A stretch of DNA of 64,000 bases from positions 24,268,129-24,332,128 of the forward strand of contig CM053330.1 of the NCBI GenBank assembly GCA_028583605.1, given 5' to 3'. Source of the stretch: Dastarcus helophoroides (Eukaryota > Arthropoda > Insecta > Coleoptera > Bothrideridae). The translations under genes and the position numbers were made by a program. The notes under the pieces are model-generated. The model was not told where the DNA came from, ran no database searches, and worked only from the letters and a program-made list of their open reading frames with translations. Numbering within the stretch: the stretch's first letter is position 1; every line of letters begins with the position of its first letter. Below are positions 47,301 through 58,400 of this stretch, in pieces.

Positions 47301-47945
47301 TTTGAATCGGGGGTTTTCCAAGAGGTGTGTCGTCTTCTTGGAATAAGGAAAACTCGAACAACACCTCTTCATCCACAGTCTGACGGAATGGTGGAGAGAT
47401 TTAACAGGACCTTAGAGGAACATCTTTCGAAGGTCGTTTCCAAACATCAGACCGACTGGGACCGACATCTACCACTGTTTCTGATGGCCTATCGCGCGGC
47501 AACTCATGAAACTACAAGTCAGACCCCGGCAAAAGTGATCTTCGGGAGGGAACTGCGGCTTCCATGTGACTTGGTGTTTGGATCACCAAGGGAGGTCCCC
47601 AGGGAAACGATGGGTTTCGTAGATGACTTGAGGGAAGCGATACTGGAGACGCATGCTCTGGTGCGGACGAAGATCAATTTGGCGACGGACCGGATGAAGG
47701 CCAGGTATGACGTGAGTGCCAATCATGGTGGTTTTAGTGAGGGCGAGTTGGTATGGCTATACAACCCTCAGCGAAAGAAAGGAGTTTCGCCAAAGTTTAC
47801 GCCATCTTGGGAAGGGCCGTACAAGGTGCTGAAGAGGATCAACGACTTGGTATACAGGATCCAGCGTAGCTCCAGGAGTAAAATGAAAGTGGTACACCTG
47901 AACAGACTATGCAAATTTAGTGGCGAAGTGACTGATTGGAACTGA
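44289..47945 (+). CDS. pol: Gypsy Pol polyprotein (PR-RT-RNaseH-IN)
   Basis: An open frame of 1218 codons in -1 frame to gag, presumably made by -1 frameshifting in the overlap. Aspartic protease has VDTGAMVTLA (D78). RT has FCVDYRKLN and the catalytic YLDD (489-492). RNase H has LDTDASNIG (D636). Integrase has a zinc site starting at H871 and ending CVTC, then the catalytic D940 (IDVAGPFP), D1000 (SDQGRNF) and E1036 (VERFNRTLEEH), spacing D-35-E. A GPY-like WEGPYKVLKRI module and HLNRL motif close the C-terminus. All catalytic residues are present and no stop interrupts it. Confidence 0.96.
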   Translation: MLQLWQTGALQEGLQISPKKSTSLTTGKLKSASGKGHSLAGVEQRAPKTLSIKQIKRTMESLVVAASVDGRNVQATVDTGAMVTLARRNILPSQPKVLSQRMVLRTVTGDTAPIIGEADVMIGLGKLRISHRVLVADIEDELILGMDVIRQHGFTFDPAQNILKIGNEELVLTTPKDTPKEVRLFACETAVVQGSSEKTVMAVMEGDLGCCVGLVEPTYDISKNLLVTRSVVKASQKVPVRVANVFPTARSIKKGTTLAVCTPVASISSLGDSCAPVQETKIGQVKLEVDLKHLSKEELVLARSFLKKNHGVFTDGDRNLGRTDVVRHKINTGDATPIRQPPRRLPVAKQEEVAGLVKKMMKDGVIEESNSPWSSPVVLVTKKDGSTRFCVDYRKLNDVTKKDSYPLPRIDDTLTTLSGSTWFSTLDLKSGYWQVSIDPDDKEKTAFSSGSGLYQFTVMPFGLCNAPATFERLMELVLRGLTWKTCLVYLDDVMVMGKSFKEHLENLQEVFDRLKQANLKLNPKKCSLFQRKVEFLGHTVSAAGVETNISKTQAIRDWPRPKDKHELRSFLGLCTYYRRFVKGFANIAAPLHQLTEGRRPFVWTPDCDTAFRKLKSALCTSPILAYPQQNGKFVLDTDASNIGIGAVLSQVQGVEERVIEYYSKILTKPERNYCTTRKELLAIVKAVEHFHKYLYGQEFLIRTDHSALSWLLRMKNAEGQTARWLERLQQYHFKVHHRPGRQHNNADALSRRPCGDCKHCKRVEDHEDMVDIRVTSLQPEDEWTVEGLRKLQRSDADIGPILEWKEAGDRPEWQEVSDRSPALKNLWAQWKSLQVEDGVLKRAWESADGKRVNLQLVVPQEKIPQVLWEVHNGTSGGHLGMNKTLEKVRKRFYWVNCREDVERWCRKCVTCAASKGPRTRTKGALKQYNVGAPFERIAIDVAGPFPASDDGNKYILVAMDYFSKWPEAYAIPNQEATTVARVLVDNFICRFGVPLELHSDQGRNFESGVFQEVCRLLGIRKTRTTPLHPQSDGMVERFNRTLEEHLSKVVSKHQTDWDRHLPLFLMAYRAATHETTSQTPAKVIFGRELRLPCDLVFGSPREVPRETMGFVDDLREAILETHALVRTKINLATDRMKARYDVSANHGGFSEGELVWLYNPQRKKGVSPKFTPSWEGPYKVLKRINDLVYRIQRSSRSKMKVVHLNRLCKFSGEVTDWN

Positions 47946-47962
47946 TCGGGACGATCATTTCT

Positions 47963-47975
47963 AAGGGGGAGGCAG
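47963..47975 (+). other. Polypurine tract
   Basis: AAGGGGGAGGCAG directly before the 3' LTR; the plus-strand priming site. Confidence 0.85.
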
Positions 47976-48339
47976 TGTAACGCAATGTAAATAGACGAAA
48001 TAGGATTTAGAATAGAATTGTAGAATTTAGTAAATAAAAAAAGTTTCTAGAAGGTTCTGATAAGGGGAAAGCGGCCGCGATAACGAAACAAACGGCAGAT
48101 AAGCGTTCCAGAAATTTCGGCATTCGATAAGCCTTATCTGCCGAAAATTCTGGAAGACGCGGGCCGAAACTATAAAAAGGCGGTCACTTTTCCCTCGAGT
48201 CAGTCAGTTAGAATCAGTGCAATTACTAAGTTAGTAGAAGTGAGTTAATTGTAAATTGTGGTGATTCAAGTTGAGTTCAGTAATAAAGTGGGAATAAATC
48301 CATCACGTGTATCAATTCGAACCGATAACGCACGTAACA
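47976..48339 (+). repeat. 3' LTR of gypsy element
   Basis: 364 bp; no difference from the 5' LTR found by eye. Confidence 0.95.
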
Positions 48340-48343
48340 ATAG

Positions 48344-49870
48344 TAAAATTTCGAAAAGAGAAATTGTAAAAATTAACTGTAAGCTTAGAAAAAATTGTCG
48401 TTCTCTAAAAAAAGTCCAAGTTTTTCAGTGAAGAGGAAACAAGTCTAATTTTAGGAAGAATTTCATGAAAAAAGTTTAGAACAGCTCGAAATTTCTATAA
48501 AAAATTGCAATTTTCCTGAGAAAGCTGAATTTCCAGAATAAATTTGCAATTTAGAGAACAAGATGAATTAAAAATAAACTCGAAATTTTCAGATAAATTC
48601 GAATTTTGAGAAAATTGTCTAATTGGAAAAAAGGCAGAAATTTCGAAAAAATGAATTTATCGAAAATTCTAAAAAAAGGCAAAATTTTAGAAAAAAAAGT
48701 CGAATTTCGACAATAGATTGAAACCCAAAACAAATTTAAAACCTGAAATTTGTAGAAAATTTTGAAAAACTGCAAAATTCGAAAAGAGAAATTGTAAGAA
48801 TAAACTGGAAGTTGGAAAAAAATTGTTGAAATTTAAAAAGTCTAAGTTTTTCAGAGAAGAAGAAAAAAGTCAAATTTTAGGAAAAATTTCAAGGAAAAAG
48901 TCAAAATATTAAGAAAAGCTTTAAATTTCGACAAAAAATTACAATTTTCCAGAGAAAGTTAAATTTTAAGAATCAATTTGAAATTTCAAAAACAAGACGA
49001 TTTTAAAAAATCCAAATTTTCAGATAAATTCGAACTTCGAGACAATTTATAGAATAATTTCGAAAGAAAAGTCCAAGAAAATGTCGAGAAAAGTGTTTTA
49101 ACTTAAAAAAAAGGTTAAGATTTCTCGGAAAAAGCCAAATTTTGAGAAAAAGGAAGAGATTTCTAATAAAAATTGAGAAAAATTAAGAGATTTAAAAAAA
49201 TGAATTTGTCCAAAGTTCTCAAATGAGGACACAATTTCAGAAAAAAAACCTCGAATGTCGAAAATACACTGAAACCCAAAACAAATTTAAAAACCTGAAA
49301 TTTTTAGATAAAAAAGAAATTGTAAAAATCAACTGGAAGTTTAAAAAAGTGTCGGTCTTTAAAAAAATCGAAGTTTTTCAGAGAAGTAGAAAAAAGTCAA
49401 ATTTTAGGAAAATTTTCAAGGTAAAGGTCAATCAACATTTTAAGAAAAGTTCCAAATTTCGATAAAAATTTGCAATTTTCCAGAGAAAATTAAATTTTAA
49501 AAATAAATTTGAAATTTCGAAAACAACACGAATTGAAAAAGTACTAAAAATTTTCAGCTAAATCGAATTTTGAGAAAATTGGTAAAATAATTTTGAAAGG
49601 AAAGAGAATATTGATAAAACTTCCAATTTCGAGAAGTGTCAAACTTTAAAAAAAGGTCAGAGAAAGTCAAATTTTAAGAAAAAAAATCAAATGTTGAAAT
49701 TTGAAAATAGATGAATTTCGTTCGAATTACCGTTGATATTTCGTTGATATTACCGGAAAAATACTAATTTTGAAAAAAAGAGATTTCGAAAAATACGAAT
49801 TTGTCAAAAATTTTCCGGTACATTTTCCGGTACTTGAAATAAAAAGAAAGCAGATTGTAATCTCTTGACC
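48344..49870. other. A/G-rich repeat tract
   Basis: No gene seen; degenerate units of GAAATTT, AAAAAGTC and TTTTCAGA. The gypsy element sits inside this tract: the same material lies at 42180-42380 on its other side. Confidence 0.65.
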
Positions 49871-49984
49871 CATCGAATCCAAGATATTTTGCATTATAAT
49901 ATTCAATATTGAAATTTACTGTAGTGCTTGTACTTGTGCTTCGGTATACTTTCCGGAGTTTCACAGTCCATCATTGTTTTTGTC

Positions 49985-50160
49985 GCCATTTCTTGAATCC
50001 TCATCCCAGGCTCTTGAATTCTCGTCGCAGGTTCTTGAATCCTCATCACAAATCCTTAAATCCTCGCCCCAGGTTCTTAAATTCTTGTCACAAATTCCTA
50101 AATCCTTATGGAAGGTTCTTGAATTATTGTTACAATTTCTTAAATCCTCGCCAGTTCTGT
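49985..50160. repeat. 21-bp minisatellite, 8 units
   Basis: Consensus near GGTTCTTGAATCCTCGTCACA, with strict 21-nt spacing, so it translates as a 7-residue periodicity in any frame. No sign that it is coding. Confidence 0.85.
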
Positions 50161-50179
50161 TATGTCCATAAGGACTAAT

Positions 50180-50930
50180 AACATACGTTTTATTGTAAAA
50201 AAGAACACTTGAAGGGAAAAGTAAATTCCTTTTTATTATTCGTTTCCAGTCTAAACAATAACGTAACAACTTCCTGTATACTTTAAATTTCCAAGCAAGA
50301 GTGATATTTTAAATTATAGAATTTTACAAAAATTAATTTTTTTTCAAGAAATTGTTCAAATTTTTACCTCTCTTGAGATTTGTAGTTTGTTTCATATTTT
50401 TATTTGTTCTAATTCAAACTTTCACGAAAACTCGAAAGTTTGATATTACAAACTTGAGCTTTTGACTTTGTTCCTTAAAAATTTTACTTCAAACTTAGGG
50501 CTCAGCAAAAACTGTACTTGTACTTAAAGTTTTCATTTTAACCAAATTTCTATTATTTTACTAAATAAGGTATAAACGGTTTTTAAAGCTGATGGAGTGG
50601 TAAGCCAAACAAAAGACAACATGGTAAAAACCGAGATTTTATTGGAACTACATAATTTTATGGATAACACATTAAATAAATACAGCAATCGATGAATCCC
50701 TTAAACGAGATCGCCAGCTATATTTCCAACATGTTAATTATTTTAATAGTAAACTTATAGTAAAAACATACTTTAGAATGAGACCACATCAAAAGTTAAC
50801 AGAGTTGATTCAACATTCAGTATATATTATTGCAGTTTAACAACATTCACAGTGCTACATGTAAATCAAAAATTTCATATTGTCTTAGTACATGCACTTG
50901 CAAGCATCAATATTTAGTTTTACATTTACT
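50180..50930. other. Distal 3' flank of pointed
   Basis: No gene seen. An AATAAA on the minus strand near 50637-50642 could be a distal polyadenylation signal for pointed; unproven. Confidence 0.35.
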
Positions 50931-50940
50931 TCAGTTTTTA

Positions 50941-51165
50941 AGAAGCAAAATTTACTTCTTAAGGAGCGAAATCTACTTCTTTAAGAGCAGAATCTGCTCC
51001 TTAAGGAAGGAAATCTGTTTCATAAGAAGCTAAATCTGCTTCTCAAGAAGTGAACTTTGCTTCATAAGAAGCGAAGTCTGCATCATAAGAGGTGAAATTT
51101 GTCTTTTAAAAAAGCGAACTCTGCTTCATAAGAAGCGAAATTTGCCCCTTACGTTAACTGAAATT
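50941..51165. repeat. 21-22-bp palindromic minisatellite, about 10 units
   Basis: Consensus near AAGCGAAATCTGCTTCATAAG. Each unit contains a small inverted pair GAAGC...GCTTC, so the array could form many short hairpins on either strand. Confidence 0.85.
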
Positions 51166-52434
51166 TATTTTATGTCCACATGGAATAAATTTCATTTATA
51201 GTCGCAAGGTGTTTGCTTTGGTTCCTATGGAAGGAAACATTGTTCTTAAAACGAAATTTATTACTCAAGGAGGAATAAATTTCATTTTTCAAGTCGCAAT
51301 ATTTTGGAATTCGTCACTAACGTAAATGTGAAATATATTGCTTGCAAGCTCACTTCGATAAATTTTTTAACAAAATATCTATGACAAGTAAAGTATAAAA
51401 ATACAGAGGATTCGGTCAATCAACCCTTATCATCGAAAATATAAACATATACTATTTGATTTAAAATGCTTATCACAATAACGATATATACAAGTGGCGA
51501 TGGGAAGGATCCGATCGCTTTTACCCTCGCTTCGAAATTAAATAGACGGCTTTAGGCCGAAGAGAGCTGGCTCTACACTTAACTTTATACATTAACTAAT
51601 TATCTTACTTAACTATCGATAAATCACACGCGTTTATTGTTACTTTGTTTTGATTATCGAAGGGGGGAAATTCGCCTGAAATGAGCAAAATATATATAAA
51701 AAAAAGGAGTAGGGAGGGGTACGATCATTTCCTACAAACTAGAGAACTTAAAAACCTTTTAGTACGATTCAGTATTTAAAATTTATCACAAATAATGATG
51801 ATTTAGGCATAGCTTAAATCATCATTGTCATACTAATGACAACTAATTGTAAGACATAGTTATGGTCATATGTAGAAATTACAACCAACAATTTAAAATG
51901 GCTTGGAAAATAATTAATACAAAAAAACGTCTTTTCCTATTAATTATTTTTCGTTATAACCAATTTTTAAAAATCACTTTTAGGAAACGGGCGCGGGCGT
52001 TAATGTTCCTAAAAAAATAATCGTACTCCTCTTTCTAAACGTTAAACAATCAGAACAGTTAACAATTTGATAATTGAAGTTCTAAACGAATTAAAATTCC
52101 TTGAAGTTGACTCAATGGCACTACTTATCCCTATCGATACGTAAAGGTTGCAAAATCACTTAACGTTTAGAATCAAATCAGCCTCAGATCTTTCGCTTCT
52201 TAAGTCGTCGATCCTAAAAAATATGCACCGTTCAAAGGCTATCGAACGGTAGGGACTCCTTGAATACATTAAACAATCTTTTTGGTACGAAATTTGTAAA
52301 GTTGAGGTACGGATTTTGTTCTTAGCGTTTTTTTAAGTTGGGCGACTTCCGATTCGCTTGTTCTGTCCTCGGACGTTCCGCTTAGGCACCAATGTGATTA
52401 ACAGACGATGTGTCGCGAGAGTGGATGCGTTCGA
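51166..52434 (-). other. Likely 3'UTR and 3' flank of pointed
   Basis: Immediately downstream of the pointed stop codon. It is less repetitive than the surrounding AT tracts, which fits a long 3'UTR. Several AATAAA-like sites exist on the minus strand, none decisive. Confidence 0.45.
51794..51826 (-). other. Perfect 12-bp stem hairpin in probable pointed 3'UTR
   Basis: AATGATGATTTA, 9-nt loop, TAAATCATCATT. About 610 nt past the pointed stop; possibly an RNA structural element. Confidence 0.7.
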
Positions 52435-55400
52435 TCAGTCGTCGTCTTTTTTCTCCGGCTTGAGGTCCACCATTGCGTGCAGCTCCTCTGGACTGTATCT
52501 GGAACAGGGTCACTAGTTAGAGAAGTGATAAAATTACATAGAAATTGGATTTTAGAATTTAATCTTTTCATGTGCCATATTTTACAATACAACTAAAATG
52601 ATGTATGTTATTTAGGGAGGCCGAAAAATCTCAAATTTCATCAAACTCTTAAAATTTAAAAGATTTCCACAAAGTTTTGCATTTAATTTCGAGTTATTTG
52701 GTATATTTTCGACTTTTTTTGGTAGATTTTACTTTTGAGAAATACAGCTTTTTTATATTTCTCAAAAATTTTGAGAGTAGTCAATTTTTGTAAAGAAATT
52801 TCCTTTTGTTATATTTGATGAATTTCTCAAAATATTGACTGATTTTTATGATCTCCGGCAGAAAGTTTCGATATAGATTAAAATTTTAAACTTTTTAGTA
52901 AATATTCACAAAATTTAGAGCTTTTAACGCTAAATGTCGACTGTTTTTTGTAAATTTGGAGTCATCTCTTTTCATAACTAATGTTTAACTACTTTTTTAA
53001 TTTTGATATATTTACGGGGAAGGACTCATATACTAAATTTTTGTCCCATTTCTAAACATTTTAAACTGAAATCCCAGATTAAGATTTTTGAGGAAATTTT
53101 CAAGTGTTTTATATAAAGTTTCAATGGATTTATTTTTCATAAAATTTCTTTTTTAAACAATTCCTGATTTAAAAACAAATACTTTGACTTTCTGAAACCA
53201 CCTATTTTTTTTAGGAATATCCACCTTTTTCTAAATCCATTCTTTTCTTTCATGTTGTTGAAATACAAATCTTGTCCGCTGAAGCCAAGAAAGATTAAAA
53301 AAACACAACAAAGGTTGCTCTAACGCGTTTCGATAGCCAAACTATCATTTTTGGAGAGATGATCAGAAGATACTCTGAATATGATAGGTTGGCTATCAAA
53401 AGGCGTTAGAGCAATCCTTTGTTGTTTTTTAATATTTCTTGGTTTCAGGGACAAGATTTGTTTTTCAATTTTTGAAGATAACCAAGGACCAGTCCGTTCC
53501 GCCAAAAAAATCATGTTGATGTATCTCAAATTTATAATCTCAACTATATTTTTTCCAAAATTTCGCAATCAGAGCCACGATTATGATCATTCTTTGAGAA
53601 GTTTTCAGTTTTGTAAGTTAATAATTTCAGCAAATTTTCCAACAATTTCTTTTTATTATCTAAATTCGTTTCCTCTTCCAGAAATTTTCGATTTTGGTGC
53701 AAAATTTCGACTGCCTTTGTGATTTTTCCTTAATTTTCTGCTTTTAACTAATTTTCAGGAATTTCGGTTTAAAAATGCTCCTCTTTTTTGGTTGTTTTTC
53801 TCAACATTTCGATACCCTTACAAAGTTTAACTCCAACATTTTAGTTAGATATTCAGCAAATTTGAAATTTAAAACCAAAATTGTTCCTTTTTTGAAATTT
53901 TCAGATTTGTCAGTAAAATATTTAACAGGTGTCTAAAAAAAAAATATTGAAGTCAGACCTTTTTATTATGCGGCCATCTGAGAAATTTTAACCTTTACCT
54001 TCAGATTTAACTTTTTCTTGACTTTGACACAAAAATTACTCAAGGAAAGTCATGATTTCAAGAAAAGGTCAAAATTTATAAAAAATTAGGATACCTTAAG
54101 CCAAACGTAGAAATTTCAATTTTTTTCTGAATTTCGATCATAAGTCAACAATAAAACTTCGTAATTATTACTTTTTTCTTTAAATTTTGACTGAAAATTC
54201 AAAATTTGAAGAAAACAATATAATTGAAAAAAGCCAAGAAACTAGAGAATACGTTCAATTTCGAATTAAAAGTTTTAATTTCGAGTTTGAAATAAAATTT
54301 TATAAAAAAGAAAACTATTAAAAAAATTAACATTTCAAGCTGAAGGTCGATATGCTAGGACAAAATAGAAATTTCCAGTTAAAGAGTAAATTTGCAAAAG
54401 GAATTACGCAAAAAAAGTTAAGATTTCAAGAAAAAAGTCAAATTATAAAAAATTATAAGACTTTCAGCCAAATGTAGAGATTTCAATTGTTCCTAAATTT
54501 CGATTTTAAACCCAAAATAAGAACCTCGAGATTTTTTTCCCTAAATGCTGATTAAAAATCCAAAATTTGACAAAGTTGACATTTAAAAACAATCAAGAAA
54601 CTAGAAAAAAATGTCCATAATTTGCATTAAAAATCTAAATTTCGAGTTAGAACTCAAAATTTTAACAAAAAAGTAGGATTTTGAATTTTTCTAAATCCCA
54701 AAAAAGTCGACATTCCAAATTTAAAATAGCAAGAAGAAAGTTACAATTAGACTCTAGATTAAAAAAATGTAATTTTGACTTTTATCCATATTTAAATATT
54801 TTCGGGTTTACATCTAAAATTATCTGAATAAAGTCGAGATTTCAAAGATAAAAATCAGATTTATAGAAAAATTTGAAGACTGGGTCAATTGTAGAAGTTC
54901 GAATTTTTTACTCTGAATCTCATTTGGGAACCCCAAAATAGAAATTTTGACAAAAAAAAAGATCAAAGATACGGATGCAAAAACCCCAAATTGTAAAGTA
55001 AATATCAAAAAAAAAAACAAACTAGAAGTTCTAAAATTACAAAAAAAAGTGGAAAATTCCAGGAAAAGTCAAAGTTTAAAGAAAAATGGTGACAGCTATA
55101 AATCCAAATTAAAAATCGAACTTTTGAAGGAACAGTTTTGACATTCTATATTGCTATATAGTTTAAATTAAAAAATTAAGAAATAGAAATTGTAGGTTTA
55201 AATTCAAAATTTTTAAAAATGTCGAATGTTCGAGTTTATTTAGCAATTTTAACTTTGTTTCCAAAATGTTGGCTTTAAATGCAAAATTTATGTGGTAATA
55301 ATGCATTTTAATTTTTATTTCGAGATTTGAGTTCTCGATTTTAAATTCAATATTCTGAGAAAAAGTCGTTTCGAGAAAAAATCGAAGTCAGTTGAAATCT

Positions 55401-58400
55401 TTGATAAAAACTGAAATTTCAATTTCAAGTTGAAAGTTTAAAACATATAATTTCGATTTTAATCTAGAAATTTCGTGTTCTCAATTTTCAACCTCCATGC
55501 CGCGATTTAAGTTTTTTTTCTTTGCTTTAAATAAAAAAAGTTCAAAAAATATTTTTGAGAAAAAATCCCAAATTTTGGTAAAACGTTAAATTTTGAATTG
55601 AAATGACGGAAGAATTGTGATTTAAAGATAAACATATAGAACTTTTAATTTTATTCTTGGATTTTCACTTTCCAACTAGTAATATAAACTTTTACTAGCG
55701 GAAATTTCACAAAAAAAGTCGAAAATCGAAAATTCCAAATTCGGAAAAAATTTAAGTTTTGAAAAATTAAATTAATAGCAGTTAATTTGGAATTAAAAAC
55801 TTAAAATTTTAAGGAAAACAACGGACATTATGTGTTTAAACTCTAAATATGAAGGATAGCGTAAACATTTCAATGTGATCAACAAGTTGAAATTTTAAAG
55901 AAAAAATCGCAATCTTCAATTTGTAAAAGTTGAAACTAACTTAATTCTTAAATTTTCAATGAAAAATGCAATTTTTGTTTTACGTAAGTAGACGCTTTGA
56001 GTTTAACAAAATTTAAAGCAAAAAAATCAATATCTTGAAAAAAAGTGTCATTATTCAGTTTCCAAATTAAATGCCCTGAAAGGATCGGTTGCTAGAACAA
56101 TACTCACCCAAGGAGCGTTTGTAAATCACAAACGAAACGATACACGTAACGCTTTCCGGCAGTCTTGTGGATGATATTCTTATCATAATAGTAGCGCAAT
56201 CCCCTCGACAATTTTTCGTAGTTCATTTTTGGCTTATTCTTGCGTATGCCCCATCTACGGGCCACTTCATCAGGATCCGTCAGCTTGAACTCCCAACCGT
56301 CCCCCGTCCAAGAGATAAAGCCCTGACAGGATTTATCGGTAAGTAGTTCTAACAAAAACTGCCACAACTGTATTGGTCCCGAACCTAAAATACGAAAAAA
56401 AGAAAAAATGAAAATTGTCTTCTGTTATTTTTCAAATATAATTATTGTTAGTTTGGTGATTCGGTTTTATTGTGTTCAAATTTTGTCTAACTGCTTCTGA
56501 CCAATTAAATGTTCTGTAATTAAACAGTTAAACGTGCTTAAAATTGAAAATATGTACAACCGCAACCATAGACTAGTTTCGGCCTTCCTTGGCCTCGTCA
56601 GCATGGTACGGTGGTTGTATACACTTCCAACTTAAAGCCGTTACTCAGTCGTATAAGTATCCAAGAGAGTAAACCTCCATTGGGTGACTTGTAACTGACT
56701 ATTAACTGTTTATTACGCAAACATTTTCGCTACATGCTAATTGAAGCATTCTTCTCTACTGAGATAATAAGCCTTGTATATACGAATATATACAAGTTTA
56801 TTACGATGCAATTGAAATCTAATTTCATTAGAATCTAATGAAAACTAGATTGCAATTGCAAAGTTCGCGTAGATGAGGCAAAGCTTGTATCACGGGTTGC
56901 ATCGCAACATCCATAGGTACCAACGTCCTGGGCATGACTTTGCTTTTATCTAGTTCGACAAATGACCAACTATAACTGCTTATGGGTATAAATAATAGTT
57001 ACCTAATACATAAAACATTCTCAAACACGGCGAAAGATTAGATGTTTCACTGATAATTTATTAATAGATGTTTTACTGATAATTTATTAAATTCTTAACT
57101 AGTTGAAACTGATCAAGTCCAATATAAAAAAGTTGTCCTTGAGGATGGACCAATCGTCCGAAGTCGATAAACTTGAGTAAACCATACGATACTGATAAGG
57201 CTAAGGAACGCCGAAACCGGCGTTATGTAGTATATAGTTGTTATATGTGAACATTTTCAACTGTAGCAAGTTCAACTGTTTCATTACAGAACTTTTAATT
57301 GACATTATTTATACTAAGACTAACATACCTAAACGTATGTCGAGCCGAGGGCGCTTGCATTTAATGAATGTTACTAAGCAATTCATAATACAAGAAAGTT
57401 TAATCACTAGTAGTGACTTTTGTGACTTAAGTTACACGTACTACATAACACGAATGTAATTCATAACTATCAAACTTTATTTACGATTAAAAAACAACAG
57501 GTATTAACAATTCCACAATTTGGATTAGAAATATTCGTAGGAGTCTGTGATCCATGGAGCTTGTTAGCATAACAACGGCTAAACAAATTGCCGGTATAAC
57601 CGCCGATGATGCAGTAATGCGAAACTTGTTCCAGTGTTAGCAAATATTTATCGAAACATTGTGGAATTTTTAATACTTGTTGATTTTTAATCGTTAATAA
57701 AAGTTATTAATTAAAGAATTCCACGAAATAAGGGTTGAAAATGTCAGTTACGAATGTAATTCTCAACAATAGTTGCTTCAATTCGCACATATAGCAAAAT
57801 GTTCCTAGTAAGATGCAATCGAAAGTCAAATAATCACTCAATGGGATTTAGATTTCTGGAATATTTATGTGGCTAACTAACTACTATAAGTTGTTACAGC
57901 CATTTTACGCCTATCATACTGGTGTCGAAAGAAAAGTCGAAACCGATATGTGGTTGTTGGTTGAAAATATTTTCAACTGTAGCATGCCCGACTAGAATAT
58001 TTAATTGAACTCATAACCAAGTTATAGTACAAAAAAAAAAACAATTTCTCCCTCATATTTCACTTGTGTTCATAAGTAAATGAAATGAAGAGTTATGTAA
58101 ACAATATGGTTACAGTTAATTTATGTAAATATGAGTAGAGTTTTTAATGAATGCAAATGTATACAAAACGGATTGGTAAAAAAATCTCTATAACATTAGA
58201 ATGATACGTACATTCATTAAAATATAAAAAAAGAAACAATGCCTGGCAGCCATTGTTTTGTAGCCTTGAACTGGCAGAAGCTGATTAGCTCCCGCGTGAA
58301 CATACACTAATAAATCGTTACACTGTAAGATCTAAAAACTGTTGATTACACTCGATTTTTTCATCAAACCATCCATGAGTAAAACTGAAGAACTTACCCG

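Larger units (their letters stand above)
42384..48339 (+). mobile_element. Complete gypsy LTR retrotransposon
   Basis: 5956 bp with 364-bp LTRs at both ends that look identical base for base, and a 4-bp target duplication ATAG (42380-42383 and 48340-48343). It has a tRNA-Leu-like primer site, polypurine tract, gag, and pol with protease, RT, RNase H and integrase. There is no env-like ORF. Both genes are open, so this is a young, possibly active insertion. Confidence 0.96.

Noticed and set aside
49985..51165. CRISPR-like array
   Set aside because: Units are contiguous with no unique spacers, and the context is eukaryotic; these are minisatellites.
52398..52592. 64-codon minus frame over the last pnt exon
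   Set aside because: Wrong frame; the true exon 52498-52435 is in another frame and splices correctly to the ETS exon.
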